DNA of 64,000 bases. Source: Lottia gigantea. Taxonomy: Eukaryota > Mollusca > Gastropoda > Lottiidae. Each line of letters opens with the position of its first letter. The stretch's first letter is position 1. The translations under genes were made by a program, and so were the position numbers. The stretch covers positions 118,560 to 182,559 of the forward strand of contig NW_008710179.1 in NCBI RefSeq assembly GCF_000327385.1, written 5' to 3'. The notes below the pieces were generated by a model, which saw only the letters and a list, made by a program, of their open reading frames with translations, made no database searches and was not told the origin of the DNA. Below are positions 61,101 through 64,000 of the stretch, piece by piece.

Positions 61101-64000
61101 TCTGTAATATATAAGTTTATGGTGTAATAGAAGCAAATTCGACCAAAAGTAAGAAGTGATTTTTTTTTTAAATTATGCATTATTGATCCATTTTAACTTT
61201 TAATTTGCGCAACTTCCTTGGTGATCCCACTTGTTTGAAATTTTCATCAGCAATACCGACATATTGTGTACTTCATATGGTCACATTAATTCAATGCAAA
61301 ATTGTTGAAATGTTAACAATTATAAAGCCATACATTATAAAAAGTGAAAAATCGAAGTTCATTTACTGTTATCAATTTAAACCCGATAAATCAACTGAAA
61401 AAACTCCTCATACAACTTCCTTATTAGATTTGTCCGAGAAGCCCGACAGCAGGATTCAATGACGTTAAAAAAATGATACATCTATCAAAACCTTATTTAA
61501 CGCCTTCATCTGAAAAATCATCAACATCTGAAAGGTAGCGAGCCGTTGAAATAAATCCGTCATCTAGCCCTTCAGGTATCAGACTTACTTTCTTGACATG
61601 AAAGTCTGATTACTGCCCTTGACGCCACCGTCATTTTGGGGGATGCGAACGCTTTATTTCATCGCTAAAATGTCTGTTTCCGCTAGTTAGTAATATAATT
61701 TCTATTACCAAAGCCAATTGTATAAATTCATGTTGACAGGTCATCACTTGCATCAGATGTTGTGTTCTTCTGTTTGTATTTTGGTCGACTTTGGCTATGG
61801 AAGAGAGGAATGGAATTTTTTTATAATCTGTTCCGTGTTGATTCGAGTCTCATGTGTGCACATTTTCTAAGATTGTATTAATTAACTTAAAAGCTTTTTA
61901 ACTGTTCCATCTAATCTGGAAAAAGAAAATTAAAAGACGACTTTTTCTGGATATAAAATTAGTTAGAGTTAAAATCTATCGAAAACCAATATTAGAATCT
62001 ACATCTAAATCGTACTATGTTGTTGATTTAAATATTACGTTGCTAATATGTGTAGGCTAAACAAAATATTTAGAACTAGTCAATATAAGATAAGAGTTTT
62101 TCTTAACTTTGATAATTGTTTTTACAAAAGGAAACAAGTATATAAATGCACTTAATTTAACTGAGTTTTTATTGAAGGGAGAAGAAAATAATAAGTTGCT
62201 TTAAATAATTGATAGTAGAAAAGTATAAGCATTTTGATAAACTGTGAAAGAATATTAGTTTTTCAGATTATGTAAGTAAGAGAGTCAATAACTGACTAGG
62301 AATCTTGTTTGAAAATTAAATATAAGAAAATACATTTGTTTTCTATATAATATAGGTAGTTGCCTTAAAGCTAATATCAATAACATAAATGTTTGTTTCC
62401 TTTCCCGAGTTTCACAGTACTCATTGATTTATATCCGAGGTTCTACGTAAGTGATTCTTTAAAGATTTCCCGTAATCGATTACATCCTGATCAATTTGAT
62501 TGATAATTTGTAAATGAACTGTGAGTTTATTGGCAGAAGTCTGATATTTTGTTGATTGATATCAATTTCTTAATCTTCCTTGTAGAGCTGAAATGTGGGC
62601 GGAGAATTTGTTCTTATTTGGATATGTATGCTGGAAGCCCCGCCTTGTTTTTCTCTATAATGTATGTAACTCATCTGCTGTAACTTTACAAAGTCCAATA
62701 TTCATATACATCATCTGTTCACGTTAGATATACTCTCCCCATATCTAGATTAGAAAAATTTACAGGGAAGCCCCAACTAACCCCCAAACATGATATGTCC
62801 CCTCTAACATCCGAAACACCCAGACCCGTCGTTGAAATCCGCATATACAAGATCAAACTGTTAATCACAAATCAGTGTTGTGAAGGGCCTATAAACACAG
62901 TCTTTTTCAAATGTACGCTTCACTTGTCATATAAAATGTTTGCACTAAAATTTTTTTTTTACGTCCCCTATTGTCACCATTTTTTAAACCCCTCTTAAGA
63001 ATCATCCAAAATAAGGGCTTTCATTTTACCGTAATTAGTTTTTCATGAAATGAATTAAAAGCACCTTTCTTAATATCTGTAGTTTGTGCTCTTCAAATAT
63101 AAGAGATTTCCCGCATCCCAACCTAAAATCAGAGTCAATACAATCGCTTTTACGATTAGCACGCTGAGTTTTCCCCGTGAAAAAGCAGGTGATCGGAAAG
63201 TATTTTTTCTTAAAACAAATATTAAGTTTATAGAATCGTTTCAATTCTAATTGATAAAGTACTATAGAAGAAAGCAACCTGTTGAAAGCACACGTTAATT
63301 AGTCTTGAATCACCCTTAACCTGTACATTTCACCTGATTCTTATATTGACCAAACAGACCAAGCTTCCTTTTCGACAACAATCGTGAAAAATGACGATTA
63401 AAAATCTTTTTGTTTTCATGGCTATTATAACCACATTCAAACATTCACGACACAATTACAAGCTCACGTTGTAAAGACTCGATTTATGTTTTTAACTCTT
63501 AAAACTGAAGAGTTCTATTGTAAGGGCGATAACTGAATCCAAGCCTTGAAGAAAGGATCTTCCAATTTCTCGTTTCAATTGTTCGTTAAAATGAAAAGAA
63601 TAGGTAAAAGATCCGATATAAAGGTACTTGGTGTTTAACGTATTGATATTATTAATCTCGATTTTCCAGCAAAAGGTGTTGTTATGATCGGACGCGACTT
63701 AGTCTCGATCATACCCTCGCGCCACTTTAATGTGATGAAGGGGGGCGATCGATTATATTGACAAAGTTGAATAATTAATAAGGCAAATCAAAAGTTATAC
63801 TGTATTCTAACGGGGCTCTTTGATTTTTAGTTTGTTGATTCGCGTAAAAGCAATCATACGCATTGTGATCAGGCCTATTAAAATTTCATCTTCCTTTGTC
63901 AACATGAATGAAACGAAGATATTTTTCTTTTTACCGGTAATTAAACGGTAGAGTAGTCCATCTGTTTGCGTTCAATATTTCCCCACACAATCTCAATTTC

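Larger units (their letters stand above)
57742..64000. other. Gene-free right flank
   Basis: Calpain 3' UTR to about 57850, then AT-rich sequence with repeats at 59021-59246, 59781-60185 and 60978-61100. Short open frames (for example 61205-61462) have no motif and no splice context. No tRNA or rRNA was recognised. Confidence 0.5.

Noticed and set aside
61205-61462. 85-residue frame in the right flank
   Set aside because: No recognisable motif, no splice signals or promoter elements, and AT-rich codon use typical of chance frames.

Overview
This window is nuclear DNA from an animal. It is AT-rich, its genes have many short exons with GT..AG introns, and there are two runs of N from scaffolding. 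The gene set, the Penelope-like retroelement and the intron style fit an invertebrate, most likely a lophotrochozoan such as a mollusc. That placement is inference; no species-specific marker was found. Six host genes are recognised by their protein motifs, and exon phases were checked by hand across nearly every junction. One smaller nested gene is possible.

Layout. 500-1696 (+) holds the last three coding exons of gamma-tubulin complex component 3. It converges on a coiled-coil gene resembling CCDC160 (2814-5925, -), whose single coding intron is almost filled by a 5'-truncated Penelope-like element. That gene is divergent from a very long glycogenin gene (6741-20547, +, alternative last exon to 21189). 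Its glucosyltransferase domain and glycogen-synthase-binding motif are followed by a disordered tail of about 500 residues with ten 11-residue repeats. After a gene-poor stretch with a 37-38 bp satellite comes an ITM2/BRI-family BRICHOS gene (27180-30927, -). It is head-to-head with a lysosomal serine dipeptidase of the DPP7 type (31343-37967, +).

42404-47757 is a 5.35 kb DNA-transposon-like element. It has nearly identical inverted repeats of 0.7-0.85 kb built partly from 146 bp subrepeats, and it carries a degraded transposase-like gene on the minus strand. It ends about 360 bp before the first coding exon of a calpain-5/6-type protease (48120-57741, +). A large calpain intron holds a TATA-driven open frame of 133 codons and a 77-nt hairpin. 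The last 6 kb carries only repeats and no convincing gene.

The most unusual structure is in the dipeptidase gene. The 3' splice site of its third exon, together with the first 14 codons, has been amplified into about 14 tandem copies of 62 bp. Only the last acceptor gives an open frame. Other points of interest are a 12-nt microexon and two alternative C-termini in glycogenin, five families of short dispersed repeats (at least two with clear inverted ends), a hammerhead-like core in the Penelope-like element, and a likely cloning-vector remnant at the edge of the first gap. The genes share no single pathway: they cover microtubule nucleation, glycogen priming, lysosomal peptide breakdown, a BRICHOS membrane protein and a calcium-type protease.
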